From JAGOBX01 sp017999075 [NCBI: Candidatus Babelota bacterium] (GTDB taxonomy: Bacteria > JAGOBX01), in the NCBI GenBank assembly GCA_017999075.1, contig JAGOBX010000182.1, positions 1-7,034 of the forward strand: 7,034 nucleotides of DNA, read 5' to 3'. Below are positions 1 to 6,905 of this stretch, piece after piece. How positions within the stretch are numbered: position 1 is the stretch's first letter; each line of letters begins with the position of its first letter. The notes beneath the pieces were generated by a model, which saw only the letters and a program-made list of their open reading frames with translations, was not told where the DNA came from and made no database searches. A program made the translations under genes and the position numbers.

Positions 1-340
1 GAAACCATTGAGATTCCGGTCTTAACTGTAAAGTTTTATCGTCTATCCATCTGTATTCTCCAGATTGTTTGAAATCGGTTATAATATATTTTGAAGGATT
101 ATCTTCAGAACAAGGCGCTTCTTTTTTTTGAGAAACTCTGAAAAATATTGTTACAGGATCATATTCTCGTAAAAATTTTTCAGGTAAAACTGTTACATCT
201 GATTTTGAAATAAATTTGATGTTATGATCTGCGGGGATAAAATCATAAGGTTTTCCTGATAATAGTGCGGGATTAATAAAGTTATAGAAAATCAAAAAAA
301 GAAATATAAGCATAATCATAAAAAATATATTTTTTTTCAT
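1..340 (-). CDS. Alpha-2-macroglobulin family protein, N-terminal part (runs off the left edge)
   Basis: Only 113 complete codons are visible, read leftwards from an ATG at 340; the stop lies outside the window. The protein opens with two lysines and a hydrophobic stretch (residues 5-19, weaker to about 28), so it is probably exported by Sec. There is no cysteine before C77, so no lipobox is seen and the signal is either cleaved by signal peptidase I or acts as an anchor. Residues 96-112 (YRWIDDKTLQLRPESQW) resemble the segment near the N terminus of large bacterial alpha-2-macroglobulins, where a W-x-D-x-x-TL-x-x-RP pattern precedes the first macroglobulin domains. Such proteins are usually well over 1000 residues and are thought to trap foreign proteases in the periplasm. 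The thioester motif and the rest of the protein cannot be seen. The gene is transcribed away from the phosphorylase gene. The family call rests on recalled similarity over a short segment and is moderate; an unrelated exported protein is possible. Confidence 0.6.
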   Translation of the reverse strand, partial: MKKNIFFMIMLIFLFLIFYNFINPALLSGKPYDFIPADHNIKFISKSDVTVLPEKFLREYDPVTIFFRVSQKKEAPCSEDNPSKYIITDFKQSGEYRWIDDKTLQLRPESQWF

Positions 341-348
341 TGAGCGTT

Positions 349-355
349 CTCCTTT
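349..355 (-). promoter_or_regulatory. Ribosome binding site of the alpha-2-macroglobulin-like gene
   Basis: On the minus strand AAAGGAG lies 8 bases before the ATG at 340. This strong Shine-Dalgarno match supports that start and shows that the minus-strand frame is a real gene rather than a chance opening. Confidence 0.8.
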
Positions 356-473
356 CCTATGAATTTATATGCATACAATGAAGATAATAAAAATAATTGG
401 ATTTTCGCTGATTTTATTTTTTTATAATTTATTTAATAACCATATAACTTAAATAAAAAAAATTCAATATGAA

Positions 474-501
474 TTGATTTTTAAATGAAAATAATTATAA
501 T
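474..501 (+). promoter_or_regulatory. Candidate sigma70-type promoter for the pyrimidine-nucleoside phosphorylase gene
   Basis: TTGATT at 474-479 and a perfect TATAAT at 496-501 are 16 bases apart. Transcription would start near 508, giving a leader of about 100 bases that contains the hairpin at 533-587. The -35 element overlaps a small inverted repeat (AATTC at 461-465, GAATT at 471-475), which could be an operator but is also expected by chance in such AT-rich DNA. Chance TATAAT matches are common here too: another lies at 547-552 without a good -35. I found no equally convincing promoter for the divergent minus-strand gene. Confidence 0.4.
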
Positions 502-532
502 TTATATATGTAATGATTTAGTTTAAAATTTT

Positions 533-587
533 GGGGCCGATTATTTTATAATTTATGTTGATAAAAATAATTTTTCCGGATGTCCCC
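533..587 (+). repeat. Imperfect inverted repeat (possible leader hairpin) just upstream of the phosphorylase gene
   Basis: ATTATTTT at 540-547 pairs perfectly with AAAATAAT at 564-571. It extends by two more pairs (548-549 with 561-562) around one bulged A at 563, leaving a loop of about 11 bases. Outside this, CCG at 537-539 can pair with CGG at 577-579, and GGGG at 533-536 with CCCC at 584-587, across bulges of 5 and 4 bases. The G/C runs stand out in a spacer that is otherwise almost all A and T. The structure ends 4 bases before the AGGAGG ribosome binding site, so it could affect translation of the gene downstream. No known riboswitch class is recognised. Confidence 0.4.
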
Positions 588-591
588 CGGC

Positions 592-597
592 AGGAGG
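592..597 (+). promoter_or_regulatory. Ribosome binding site of the pyrimidine-nucleoside phosphorylase gene
   Basis: A full AGGAGG is followed by 10 bases and then the ATG at 608. It fixes this start. Confidence 0.8.
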
Positions 598-607
598 CAA
601 ATTTATT

Positions 608-1948
608 ATGACTGCATATGATATTATTTTAAAAAAAAGAAACGGCGGAGTTTTGACAGACGATGAGATTAAATTTATAATTACCGGATTTACTAAAAAT
701 GATATAAAAGATTATCAGATTACCGCATTTTTGATGGCTGTGTGGTTTAATAAAATGAATGGTAGAGAACGTGCAGTTTTAACGGAATGTATGCTCAATT
801 CCGGTAAAAAAATTGATTTGTCCAGTATAAAAAAAATAAAAGTAGATAAACACAGTACCGGTGGGGTTGGCGATGGGGTATCTTTATCTTTAGCTCCTAT
901 TGTTGCTGCTAACGGGATACCTGTTCCTATGATGTCAGGCAGAGGACTCGGACATACAGGAGGAACTCTTGATAAACTTGAATCAATCCCCGGTTTTTCT
1001 GTTGAATTGACTCAACAGAAAATTATTGATATATTGCAAAATGTCGGAGTTTTGATAATGGGACAAACTGACGATATAGTTCCTGCTGACAAAAAAATGT
1101 ATGCACTGCGCGATGTTACTGCAACTGTAGATTCAATAGATCTGATTTCAGCAAGTATAATGAGCAAAAAACTCGCTGAAGGAATGGATGCACTGCTGCT
1201 TGATGTAAAAACAGGCAAAGGAGCCTTCATGCAGAAATATGAAGATTCAGTGGCTTTGGCAAAATCAATGATAGAAATAGGAGAAAATCTTGGCAAAAAA
1301 ATGGTTGCGCTTATTACAGATATGAATCAGCCTCTTGGAAGAGCAGTGGGAAATTCTCTTGAAATAATTCAATCAATAGAGATTTTGAAGGGAAATGGAC
1401 CTGAAGATATAACTAAACTTGTGAAATTTGAGTCAGCATATATGATAATGCTTGGAGGGTTAGCTGAAAACTTGGAAGAAGCTCTTGAAAAAGTTGAGAA
1501 AGTCATAAAAAACGGGAAAGCTCTTGAAGTTTATGGAAAAATGATTGCAGCTCAAAATGGCAACCCGGAAGTTATTAACGATTATGCATTGTTTCCTCAA
1601 ACAAGAGAAATGATCGAAGTAAGAAGTAGAGAAACAGGATATATTTCTGAAATAGATGCTATGGGAGTAGGGATATCAACTTTGATTTTGGGAGCAGGAA
1701 GAGAAACAAAAGAATCTGTAATTGATTATGCTGTTGGAGCTGTTTTGAAAAAAAAAGTGGGAGATTTTGTGAATAAAGGCGATTTGCTGGCTGAATTTTA
1801 TGTGAACAATAAATCAAGATGGGAAGATGCTCAATTAAAATTTTTGAACAGTTACAGTTTTTCAAAAGAAAAACCTGAAATACCTCCGCTGATATGTTCG
1901 GTGGTGGATATTAATTCCGTAAAAAAATTAAATATTCCGAGAGGTTAA
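608..1948 (+). CDS. pdp: Pyrimidine-nucleoside phosphorylase / thymidine phosphorylase
   Basis: The 446-residue product belongs to the thymidine/pyrimidine-nucleoside phosphorylase family. These cytosolic dimers use phosphate to cleave thymidine, deoxyuridine or uridine into the free base and (deoxy)ribose 1-phosphate, in nucleoside salvage and catabolism. The phosphate-binding motif KHSTGGVGD is at 81-89, and the family signature SGRGLGHTGGTLDKLE is complete at 110-125. R168, S183 and K187 in the YALRD...SASIMSKK segment occupy the places of the pyrimidine-binding residues known from E. coli thymidine phosphorylase. A helical N-terminal domain (about 1-70) precedes the alpha/beta domain, and the C-terminal PYNP domain (about 338-412) carries GAGRETKE. 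Length is normal or slightly long for the family (about 430-440). Nothing is missing, so the enzyme should be active. Sequence alone does not settle whether it is thymidine-specific (DeoA) or broad (Pdp). The family is certain, the symbol less so. No other deo or cdd gene lies beside it in the window. Confidence 0.95.
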   Translation: MTAYDIILKKRNGGVLTDDEIKFIITGFTKNDIKDYQITAFLMAVWFNKMNGRERAVLTECMLNSGKKIDLSSIKKIKVDKHSTGGVGDGVSLSLAPIVAANGIPVPMMSGRGLGHTGGTLDKLESIPGFSVELTQQKIIDILQNVGVLIMGQTDDIVPADKKMYALRDVTATVDSIDLISASIMSKKLAEGMDALLLDVKTGKGAFMQKYEDSVALAKSMIEIGENLGKKMVALITDMNQPLGRAVGNSLEIIQSIEILKGNGPEDITKLVKFESAYMIMLGGLAENLEEALEKVEKVIKNGKALEVYGKMIAAQNGNPEVINDYALFPQTREMIEVRSRETGYISEIDAMGVGISTLILGAGRETKESVIDYAVGAVLKKKVGDFVNKGDLLAEFYVNNKSRWEDAQLKFLNSYSFSKEKPEIPPLICSVVDINSVKKLNIPRG

Positions 1949-1959
1949 AACAATATAAG

Positions 1960-1979
1960 TTTTTTTGTTCAAAAAAAAA
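1960..1979 (+). terminator. A/T-only inverted repeat after the phosphorylase gene, possible weak terminator
   Basis: Seven T (1960-1966), then GTTC, then nine A (1971-1979) form an inverted repeat beginning 11 bases after the stop codon. Apart from one possible G:C closing pair it has only A:T pairs, so it is not a classic intrinsic terminator. The place is right for one, but homopolymer runs are common in this DNA. I see no better terminator in the 148-base gap. Confidence 0.2.
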
Positions 1980-2020
1980 TATATATCGTGATTTTTAATA
2001 AATCCGATAAAAATAAAATG

Positions 2021-2040
2021 TTTTTTGTTTGTAAAAAAAA
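2021..2040 (+). repeat. Second T-run/A-run inverted repeat between the phosphorylase gene and comM
   Basis: Six T (2021-2026), a six-base spacer GTTTGT and eight A (2033-2040) make a second element of the same design as the one at 1960-1979. It may be a curved or stiff A-tract region upstream of comM, or simply low-complexity sequence. No -35/-10 pair of acceptable spacing was found between it and the comM start. Confidence 0.2.
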
Positions 2041-2079
2041 TATTTAAAACCCAAAATTAGTTTTGTGTAGAATTTAGTT

Positions 2080-2086
2080 AGGGAGA
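2080..2086 (+). promoter_or_regulatory. Ribosome binding site that decides the TTG start of comM
   Basis: AGGGAGA is followed by 10 bases and then TTG at 2097. A stop codon in the same frame (TAG, 2079-2081) overlaps the site, so no start upstream is possible. No in-frame ATG lies near. Confidence 0.7.
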
Positions 2087-2096
2087 TTTTTCAATA

Positions 2097-3632
2097 TTGC
2101 TGTCTAAAACTTTCAGCGGTTTAATTGATGGTATTAGCGGAGTTATAATAACTATTGAAGCAGATGTTTCAAAAGGTCTGCCGTATTTTAATATAATAGG
2201 TGTTGCTGATACTTCAGTTAAAGAAAGTAAAGATAGAATACGATCGGCTATTCTGAATAGCCAGCTTCCGTTTCCTGAAGCTAAAATTACTTTGAATCTT
2301 GCTCCTGCTTCAATTAGAAAAGAAGGAGCCTCATTTGATCTGGGCAGCGCTATAGCAATTTTATCATCTGGCGAATTTATAGAAAATTTAAATATTGAAA
2401 AATATTTTTTTATAGGCGAACTTTTATTGTCAGGCGAGATAAAACCTGTTCCTGGAGTTATGCCTCTTACTTTAAGCGCATTAGAAAATAAGTTTGAATA
2501 TGTTATAGTTCCTGAAGAAAATAAATATGAGGCAGGAATTATTACAGGTATAAAAGTAATTCCAGTCAAAACATTATATCAGGCAGTCCAGTTTTTAAAC
2601 GGCAGACTCGAAATTGTACCGTTTTCAGTAAACCGCGAAGAAATTGACGATGTGAAATATCAATATGATTTTTCAGAAATAGTAGGTCAGAATCTTGCCA
2701 GGCGTGGACTTGAAATCGCTTCTGCCGGAGGACATAATATTTTAATGGTTGGTCCGCCTGGAACAGGTAAAACTTTAATGGCAAAAACTTTTCCTTCAAT
2801 ATTGCCTGATATGACTTTTGAAGAAGCTTTTGAAACCACTAAAATCCATTCTATTGCAGGGTTGATATCTTCAGGAGTTTCTTTGATTAAACAGCGTCCA
2901 TTCAGAAATCCTCATCATACAGTAAGTACAGTTTCCTTAATAGGCGGCGGCCAGAACTCAAAACCTGGTGAAGTCAGTTTAGCTCATAACGGAGTTTTAT
3001 TTTTAGATGAATTTCCCGAATTCAAAAGAAGTGCATTAGAAGTTTTAAGGCAGCCTCTTGAAGACGGAGTTGTAACTGTAAGCCGCATAAAAGCAGTTTA
3101 TACATATCCATCAAAATTAATTCTTGTTGCAGCTATGAACCCATGCCCGTGCGGATATTTAAACCATCCTGAAAAAAATTGTTCATGCAGTCATTTTTCA
3201 ATTGAAAAATATTTATCCAAATTGTCAGGACCATTGCTTGACAGAATAGATATTCATATTGAAGTGCTTCCTGTAAACAAACGCGAATTGCTGGATAATA
3301 AAAAAAATAAAAATGCTGAATCTTCAAAAACAATAAAAAATAGAGTTCAAACCGCGAGAAATATTCAAAATGAAAGATTTAAAAATACAGGAATTTATTG
3401 TAATGCGTATATGAACAAACAGCAACTGAAAAAATTTTGCTCATTAACTGATGAACAAAATGAACTTCTTGTTGAAACTATAGAAAAATTCAAATTATCA
3501 GCGCGATCTTATGATAAAATTTTAAAATTAAGCAGAACTATAGCTGACCTTGAAGGCAAAGATAAAATTGACGATGATCATTTGATTGAAGCAGTTTCAT
3601 TTAGAACTTTAGACAAAAATAAATGGTTTTAA
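2097..3632 (+). CDS. comM: ComM/YifB family Mg-chelatase-like AAA+ ATPase
   Basis: The 511-residue protein has the full layout of the YifB/ComM family: an N-terminal ChlI/Lon-like domain (about 20-141), a Mg-chelatase-type AAA+ domain (about 190-395) and a C-terminal helical domain (about 405-503). Walker A is GPPGTGKT at 219-226 and Walker B is VLFLDEF at 300-306. Sensor 1 lies in AAMNPCPCG at 345-353, and a probable arginine finger is R383 in GPLLDRID. C350, C352, C362 and C364 form the cysteine cluster typical of the family. Studied ComM is a hexameric helicase that promotes branch migration while single-stranded DNA is integrated during natural transformation; a role in this organism is inferred. 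The TTG start is chosen because an in-frame stop lies 16 bases upstream, a ribosome binding site fits, and the resulting MLSKTFSG matches the usual N terminus. The name 'magnesium chelatase' often attached to this family is misleading. The kup gene follows after 62 bases. Confidence 0.95.
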   Translation: MLSKTFSGLIDGISGVIITIEADVSKGLPYFNIIGVADTSVKESKDRIRSAILNSQLPFPEAKITLNLAPASIRKEGASFDLGSAIAILSSGEFIENLNIEKYFFIGELLLSGEIKPVPGVMPLTLSALENKFEYVIVPEENKYEAGIITGIKVIPVKTLYQAVQFLNGRLEIVPFSVNREEIDDVKYQYDFSEIVGQNLARRGLEIASAGGHNILMVGPPGTGKTLMAKTFPSILPDMTFEEAFETTKIHSIAGLISSGVSLIKQRPFRNPHHTVSTVSLIGGGQNSKPGEVSLAHNGVLFLDEFPEFKRSALEVLRQPLEDGVVTVSRIKAVYTYPSKLILVAAMNPCPCGYLNHPEKNCSCSHFSIEKYLSKLSGPLLDRIDIHIEVLPVNKRELLDNKKNKNAESSKTIKNRVQTARNIQNERFKNTGIYCNAYMNKQQLKKFCSLTDEQNELLVETIEKFKLSARSYDKILKLSRTIADLEGKDKIDDDHLIEAVSFRTLDKNKWF

Positions 3633-3694
3633 TTTATTATTATATGACTTTGGGAAATACTAAATATGAAATTATTTAAAAAACAGGATATTTT

Positions 3695-5515
3695 ATGTCT
3701 TTAAAGAAAAATTATGAAGAAATAATTAAATCTCTGGGTTTGGTTTTTGGAGATATAGGGACAAGTCCGATTTATACTTTAACTGTTATATTTATGCTTA
3801 TTAAACCAACTCCCTATAATGTTTACGGAATTTTATCGCTTATTATATGGACTCTGTTTTTGCTTGTTATGGTAGAATATGCGTGGCTTGCAATGAGTCT
3901 CGGCAAGCATGGAGAAGGAGGAACTATAGTTTTAAAGGAAATTTTAGTTTCTCTTTTAAAGTCATCAAGACAAGTGGTTTTTGTTACAATACTGACAATT
4001 ATAGGAATTTCACTTTTAATAGGAGACGGAGTAATTACACCGGCTATAAGTATACTGAGCGCAGTTGAAGGGTTATTGATTATACCCGGCCTTGAAAATT
4101 TTAAACAGGAATTTTTAATACTTATTGCTGCATTTATAGCGTTTTTATTATTTGCATTTCAGAATCATGGAACTGATAAGGTGGCAAAATTTTTTGGACC
4201 GATAATGGCTTTATGGTTTTTTGTATTAGGAGTTATGGGATTAATTTGCATAGTTGAGGAATCTTCGGTTTTAAGATCATTTAACCCTTATTATGCTTAT
4301 AATTTTTTAATAGAAAATAAACTCACAGGTTTTTTTATTTTATCAGAAGTTATTCTTTGCGCTACAGGAGGAGAAGCTCTTTATGCTGATATGGGACATC
4401 TTGGAAGAAAACCCATACTTTATGCGTGGTACATAGTTTTTGTGTCTCTTATATTGAATTATCTTGGACAGGGTTCTTTTCTTTTACAATATCCTGAATC
4501 TAAAAATATTCTTTTCAGCATGTTTTATAAGCACGCTTCATTTTTATATATTCCATTTTTATTTATAAGCATTATTGCGACTATAATTGCTTCTCAAGCT
4601 ATGATTAGCGGAATGTTTTCTGTTGTATATCAGGGAATAACAACAAGAATTATGCCTCCTCTTAAAATATGTTTTACTTCTGAAAAAATGAGATCACAGA
4701 TTTATATCAGTTCGATAAACTGGTTTACATTATTTTTTGTTATTTTAATAATGATAATTTTTAAATCATCAAGTAATCTCGCTGCAGCCTACGGACTTGC
4801 TGTTTCAGGAACTATGGCGATTACCGGAATAATGATGACATGGATATTTTATTTGAAAAAAAAATATTTTATTACATCTGTTTCTATTATTGTTACTGTA
4901 ATTAATTTTGTTTTTTTATTGTCAAATTCTTATAAAATACCCCATGGCGGTTATTGGTCAATTATTATTGCCTTATTTCCTGCTACAATAATTTTAATTT
5001 ATATTACAGGTCAGAGAAAAATGCATAATTTATTGAAACCTTCCGTATTGGTTGATTTTATAAACAAATTTAAAAAGTTTTATGTAAATAATCCTAAAAT
5101 TAATGGTACAGCTTTATTTTTTGTAAGAGACAGGCATACGATACCTCCATTTATAATCAAAACGATGTTTCATAACGGAATAATATATGAAAACAATATT
5201 TTTGTTTTGATAAAACGAAAAAATGATGCGTTCGGAGTAGAAAGCGGATTTGTGGAAGAACATTCAGAACTTGCAGAAGGATTGAAATATTTTGATATTA
5301 AAATAGGATATATGGAAATAGTAAATATCGAAAAATTGCTTGTTAAAGCCGGGATAGACGGGAAAGTTATTTTTTATTGTATAGAAGATATAATAACTCA
5401 TAATTTTATTTGGAAAATATATTCCATTATCAAAAAAATTACTCCGACTTTTATTCAGTTTTATGATTTACCTACTAATAAACTTCAGGGCATAATTATA
5501 AAGGTTACAATGTGA
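3695..5515 (+). CDS. kup: KUP/HAK/KT family potassium uptake protein
   Basis: The 606-residue protein is a Kup-type (TrkD) K+:H+ symporter of the inner membrane, close in length to E. coli Kup (622). About twelve hydrophobic segments fill residues 13-440, and a soluble cytoplasmic domain follows (about 445-606). Family motifs are clear: GDIGTSPIYT at 19-28, GDGVITPAIS at 110-119, ATGGEALYADMGH at 223-235, ASQAMISG at 299-306 and SSNLAAAYGLAVSGTM at 359-374. D20, D111 and E227 fall at the places of the acidic residues D23, E116 and E229 reported as important in E. coli Kup, so transport should be intact. The start has a weak ribosome binding site (AGGA at 3685-3688, 6 bases before the ATG) but gives the expected short N terminus. 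It stands between comM (62 bases) and creD (43 bases), probably in one transcript. No K+ riboswitch or c-di-AMP element is recognisable in the short gap upstream. Confidence 0.95.
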   Translation: MSLKKNYEEIIKSLGLVFGDIGTSPIYTLTVIFMLIKPTPYNVYGILSLIIWTLFLLVMVEYAWLAMSLGKHGEGGTIVLKEILVSLLKSSRQVVFVTILTIIGISLLIGDGVITPAISILSAVEGLLIIPGLENFKQEFLILIAAFIAFLLFAFQNHGTDKVAKFFGPIMALWFFVLGVMGLICIVEESSVLRSFNPYYAYNFLIENKLTGFFILSEVILCATGGEALYADMGHLGRKPILYAWYIVFVSLILNYLGQGSFLLQYPESKNILFSMFYKHASFLYIPFLFISIIATIIASQAMISGMFSVVYQGITTRIMPPLKICFTSEKMRSQIYISSINWFTLFFVILIMIIFKSSSNLAAAYGLAVSGTMAITGIMMTWIFYLKKKYFITSVSIIVTVINFVFLLSNSYKIPHGGYWSIIIALFPATIILIYITGQRKMHNLLKPSVLVDFINKFKKFYVNNPKINGTALFFVRDRHTIPPFIIKTMFHNGIIYENNIFVLIKRKNDAFGVESGFVEEHSELAEGLKYFDIKIGYMEIVNIEKLLVKAGIDGKVIFYCIEDIITHNFIWKIYSIIKKITPTFIQFYDLPTNKLQGIIIKVTM

Positions 5516-5558
5516 GTTTAACTATTATAAATTAATAATAAATTGGAGAATATAAATC

Positions 5559-6905
5559 ATGGAAAAATTATCTTTTTTTGAAAAATTGAATTATAGAATC
5601 AGAAATTCTATTACGATAAAATTAATTGTAATAGGGATATTATTTTTGATCATGCTGATACCTGTATCAATGATTCAGTCTTTGATACGTGAAAGGGAAT
5701 ATAGGCGCGCAGATACGATTCAGGAGGTTAGTTCAAAATGGGGAAACGAGCAAACAATTACAGGACCTATTTTATCTATACCGTACAAATCATATTACAA
5801 GGAAAACAATAATGATAAATTAATTACGTTTATAAAATATGCTCATTTTTTACCTGATGATTTGAATATATCCGGAAAGATAAATCCTGAATTAAGATAT
5901 CGCGGTATTTATGAAGTAGTTGTTTACAAATCGGATATGAAATTTTCCGGAAAATTTTCGGCTCCTGATTTTTCGGATTGGAATATTGAAGAGAAAGATA
6001 TTTTATGGAATGATGCTTTTGTTTCAATAGGAATATCCGATATGAGAGGAATAGAAGATTATATTAATATGAAATGGAATAATGAAATATTATCTTTCAA
6101 TCCAGGAATAGAAACTAAAGATATTATTTCGTCTGGAATAAGTTGCAGGTATCCTGTAAAAGATAAAAAAATGATTTATGAATTTTCTTTGGATATTAAA
6201 TTGAATGGTAGTCAAAAACTTTATTATACTCCGTTGGGCAGAGAAACATTTGTTAAAATTAGTTCAAACTGGACTACTCCGAGTTTTGATGGAGCTTACT
6301 TGCCTGATAACAGAAAAATTACAGAAAAAGATTTTGAAGCAGAATGGAAAATCCTGCATTTAAATAGAAATTATCCTCAAAAATGGCTTAATAATTCTTT
6401 TAACGTTAATGATTCTGAATTTGGAGTTAAACTTTTAATCGCAGTGGATCAATATAAAAAAAGTATGAGATCAGCCAAATATGCTTCAATGTTCATATCT
6501 TTGACTTTTTTAATGTTTTTCTTTGTCGAAGTTATGAATAAGAAAAAAATTCATCCGATCCAATATATTCTTGTCGGACTTGCATTATGTATATTTTTTA
6601 CATTACTATTGTCGATTTCAGAACATATTAATTTTGATTTATCTTATCTGATATCAAGTTTAATTATAGTTTTTGTTATTACAGGTTATGCAAAGACTAT
6701 TTTCCAAAAAAATAAATTAATTGTATTGCTGGCTGGTATTTTAGTGATACTTTACGGATTTATTTATACGGTTCTGCAGCTGGAAGATTATGCGTTATTG
6801 CTGGGGAGTTTTGGATTATTGATAATTATTTCATTATTGATGTATTTTTCGAGAAAAATTAATTGGTACGATTTGGAATTAGAAGTCAACAATGAAGAAA
6901 AATAA
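5559..6905 (+). CDS. creD: Inner membrane protein CreD (cell envelope integrity)
   Basis: The 448-residue product matches CreD along its whole length (E. coli CreD, 450). One N-terminal membrane segment (about 20-40) leads to a large periplasmic domain (about 41-305), followed by five further segments (about 307-327, 334-352, 358-380, 384-402, 410-430). Recognisable family blocks are TGPILSIPY at 68-76, [11 protein letters not shown] at 113-123, [14 protein letters not shown] at 236-249, [12 protein letters not shown] at 288-299, [12 protein letters not shown] at 332-343 and [11 protein letters not shown] at 407-417. In Enterobacteria CreD is controlled by CreBC and affects envelope integrity and colicin E2 tolerance; in other Proteobacteria it responds to beta-lactam or envelope stress. 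The molecular activity is unknown. A ribosome binding site (GGAG, 5545-5548) lies 10 bases before the ATG. Neither creB, creC nor a TTCAC-type cre tag is present near it. Its stop lies directly at a sharp composition break, yet the protein itself seems complete. Confidence 0.95.
   Translation: MEKLSFFEKLNYRIRNSITIKLIVIGILFLIMLIPVSMIQSLIREREYRRADTIQEVSSKWGNEQTITGPILSIPYKSYYKENNNDKLITFIKYAHFLPDDLNISGKINPELRYRGIYEVVVYKSDMKFSGKFSAPDFSDWNIEEKDILWNDAFVSIGISDMRGIEDYINMKWNNEILSFNPGIETKDIISSGISCRYPVKDKKMIYEFSLDIKLNGSQKLYYTPLGRETFVKISSNWTTPSFDGAYLPDNRKITEKDFEAEWKILHLNRNYPQKWLNNSFNVNDSEFGVKLLIAVDQYKKSMRSAKYASMFISLTFLMFFFVEVMNKKKIHPIQYILVGLALCIFFTLLLSISEHINFDLSYLISSLIIVFVITGYAKTIFQKNKLIVLLAGILVILYGFIYTVLQLEDYALLLGSFGLLIIISLLMYFSRKINWYDLELEVNNEEK

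Noticed and set aside
341-607. tRNA, small RNA gene or CRISPR repeats in the largest spacer
   Set aside because: No cloverleaf, no TTC-type T-loop and no regularly spaced repeats are visible. The spacer is AT-rich and explained by divergent expression signals.
1012-1296. 94-codon open frame on the minus strand inside the phosphorylase gene
   Set aside because: It overlaps the catalytic core of a well-conserved enzyme, and its serine-rich translation is typical of antisense frames. The other short antisense frames (1659-1865, 2566-2799, 3133-3333, 5830-6027) and the plus-strand frame 3847-4068 are rejected for the same reason.
2078-2569. 163-codon open frame on the minus strand
   Set aside because: It lies wholly across the comM N-terminal domain, whose sequence is clearly conserved on the plus strand. 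The minus-strand product resembles nothing I know and has no ribosome binding site of note. It is an antisense shadow.
3644-3679. Eleven-codon ATG frame in the comM-kup gap
   Set aside because: It has no good ribosome binding site and no recognisable leader-peptide pattern such as repeated codons; it is most likely chance.
5516-5558. Possible CreB binding site (cre tag, paired TTCAC) upstream of creD
   Set aside because: No TTCAC occurs in the gap. A single copy inside kup near 4007 lacks the second half.
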